Program-made: the position numbers and the translations under genes
NCBI GenBank assembly: GCA_965197575.1
Contig: OZ240214.1
Location: forward strand, 3,038,001-3,102,000
Source of the DNA: VXOI01 sp965197575
GTDB taxonomy: Bacteria; Chloroflexota; Dehalococcoidia; Lucifugimonadales; UBA3495
DNA length: 64,000 nucleotides
Direction: 5' to 3'
In this document: positions 63,133 to 64,000 of the stretch, piece after piece
How the letters are laid out: each line of letters opens with the position of its first letter
How positions within the stretch are numbered: position 1 is the stretch's first letter
The notes under the pieces: model-generated
Told to the model about the DNA's origin: nothing
The model's input: only the letters and a program-made list of their open reading frames with translations
Database searches by the model: none

Positions 63133-63415
63133 GGACACCAAGGAACAACGGGCCGAGCTCGAAGCGCTGGAGGCTGTGTCCGACGACGAGATCGACACGA
63201 GTGATATTCCTGAGGTTCTCGATTGGTCGGGCGCCAGGAGAGGGGTGTTCTCCCGGCCTGTGAAGCAACAGATTACGTTGCGATTGGATGCCTACGTCGT
63301 GGCTTGGTTCAAAGCCCGGGCCAAGGACGGACGCGGATACCAGACTGACATCAATCAAGCCCTCTTGGAGCACGTGCGCCGGGTGAGGGCATCCGAAAGG
63401 GCGACTTCGGCTTGA
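63113..63415 (+). CDS. brnA: BrnA-type antitoxin
   Basis: A 100-residue protein with VSDDEIDTSDIPEVLDWSGA, a BrnA hallmark, then KQQITLRLDAYVVAWFKARA and GRGYQTDINQALLEHVRR, a ribbon-helix-helix for DNA binding. AAAGGAGAG precedes the ATG. Its toxin gene upstream is truncated, so this antitoxin is an orphan; its own promoter must now lie in or near the MITE. Confidence 0.85.
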   Translation: MRKAGIEDTKEQRAELEALEAVSDDEIDTSDIPEVLDWSGARRGVFSRPVKQQITLRLDAYVVAWFKARAKDGRGYQTDINQALLEHVRRVRASERATSA

Positions 63416-63499
63416 CGGGGTTCCTCCGGCAGCAGGCCGACGGCTACGCCGCGCCTCTGCTAGAATAGCCCTGCACAATCCCTTTATGGAGAAATGACT

Positions 63500-64000
63500 A
63501 TGCCGCTGCATTACGACGGGGAAGTACGGATCACCAAGGTGAACATGGGGCCTTTCAATAACAACGGTTATATCGTGTCCTGCCCCGAGACCAGGGAGGG
63601 CATCCTCATCGACACCCCGGCGGAGCCGGAGCTGTTGTTGAACGACATCGGCGACGTCGAAATCAAGGCCATCCTGATTACCCACAACCACCAGGACCAC
63701 CTGCTCGGGTTCGACGAGATCACCAGTCAAGTGGAAGCCCCGGTGGGTATCGCACCGGCCGACGCCGGTCCCCTGCCCAAGACTCCTGACATCGACCTGC
63801 TGGACGGTCAGGCCGTCAAGTTCGGCAACCATGAACTGCAGATGCTGTCTACTCCGGGCCATACCGACGGTGCAACCTGCTTCCTGGTGGGCAAACACTT
63901 ATTCTCCGGCGATACCCTCTTCCCCGGCGGCCCCGGCAGGACTCGCAGCCCCGAGGCCCTCACCCAGATAATCAACAGCATCACCAGCAAGCTGCTGACC
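63500..64000 (+). CDS. Metallo-beta-lactamase-fold hydrolase, N-terminal part
   Basis: 167 residues up to the right edge of the window. FNNNGYIVSCPETREGILID starts the fold, ILITHNHQDHLLG is the HxHxDH zinc motif, MLSTPGHTDGATCFL gives the next histidine and HLFSGDTLFPGGPG the aspartate. Relatives include glyoxalase II-like thioesterases and persulfide dioxygenases. The last histidine would lie outside the window. GGAGAA lies before the ATG. Confidence 0.88.
   Translation, partial: MPLHYDGEVRITKVNMGPFNNNGYIVSCPETREGILIDTPAEPELLLNDIGDVEIKAILITHNHQDHLLGFDEITSQVEAPVGIAPADAGPLPKTPDIDLLDGQAVKFGNHELQMLSTPGHTDGATCFLVGKHLFSGDTLFPGGPGRTRSPEALTQIINSITSKLLT

Overview
The window looks like a stretch of chromosome from an uncultured, GC-rich bacterium, most likely Chloroflexota (SAR202/Dehalococcoidia-like). 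This is an inference from several signs: frequent TTG and GTG starts, CaiB/BaiF and BtpA-type genes, three Uma2-family nucleases, a PaREP1/HEPN-like protein, many PIN-type toxin modules, and a substrate-binding lipoprotein with the tandem EVEVTRVVE repeat common in that phylum. No rRNA gene is present to settle it.

Left part (1-33 kb) is mostly ordinary chromosome. It carries an acetamidase/formamidase start, an SbcD-like nuclease, vapBC, a class III CoA-transferase divergent from a ribokinase-like gene, a NUDIX-comF pair, an Asp-box propeller, an acyl-CoA-dehydrogenase-like flavoprotein, an HMG-CoA-lyase-like enzyme, a cytochrome P460-like lipoprotein, and a promoter-TPP riboswitch-terminator-thiC unit. 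An information-processing and repair block follows: ileS-mutM, sbcC-GNAT, ffh, thpR-alkA and amidohydrolase-mug. Small accessory genes, several visibly broken, are scattered between them.

Middle part (33.6-49 kb) is a mobile-element and gene-decay zone. It holds two related IS110 elements in tandem with conserved 5' noncoding leaders (candidate bridge RNAs), a third truncated IS110, a frameshifted IS1380 transposase, two tyrosine-integrase pseudogenes, a tRNA-Ser(UGA), three IS630 transposase copies (two of them apparently identical) and two MITEs. The IS630-type elements sit end to end, each junction being a single CTAG.

Right part (49-64 kb) returns to ordinary chromosome: a complete branched-chain amino-acid-type ABC transporter (livG, livF, livH, livM and a convergent livK), a two-domain VOC protein, a class III aminotransferase, a BtpA-family protein, uvrA and the start of a metallo-beta-lactamase-fold hydrolase. 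Broken hicAB, brnTA and PIN modules lie between them.

The strongest theme is toxin decay. Five toxin-type genes are inactivated by different lesions: a MITE, an IS110 element, an IS630 remnant plus a 14-bp tandem duplication, an amber codon, and a MITE-associated truncation. The three cognate antitoxin genes that can be identified (vapB-like, hicB, brnA) stay intact. Short 11-14 bp tandem duplications recur as a mutation type. The CTAG-flanked elements suggest a self-renewing target: each starts with G and ends with C, so an insertion into CTAG recreates CTAG at both ends.
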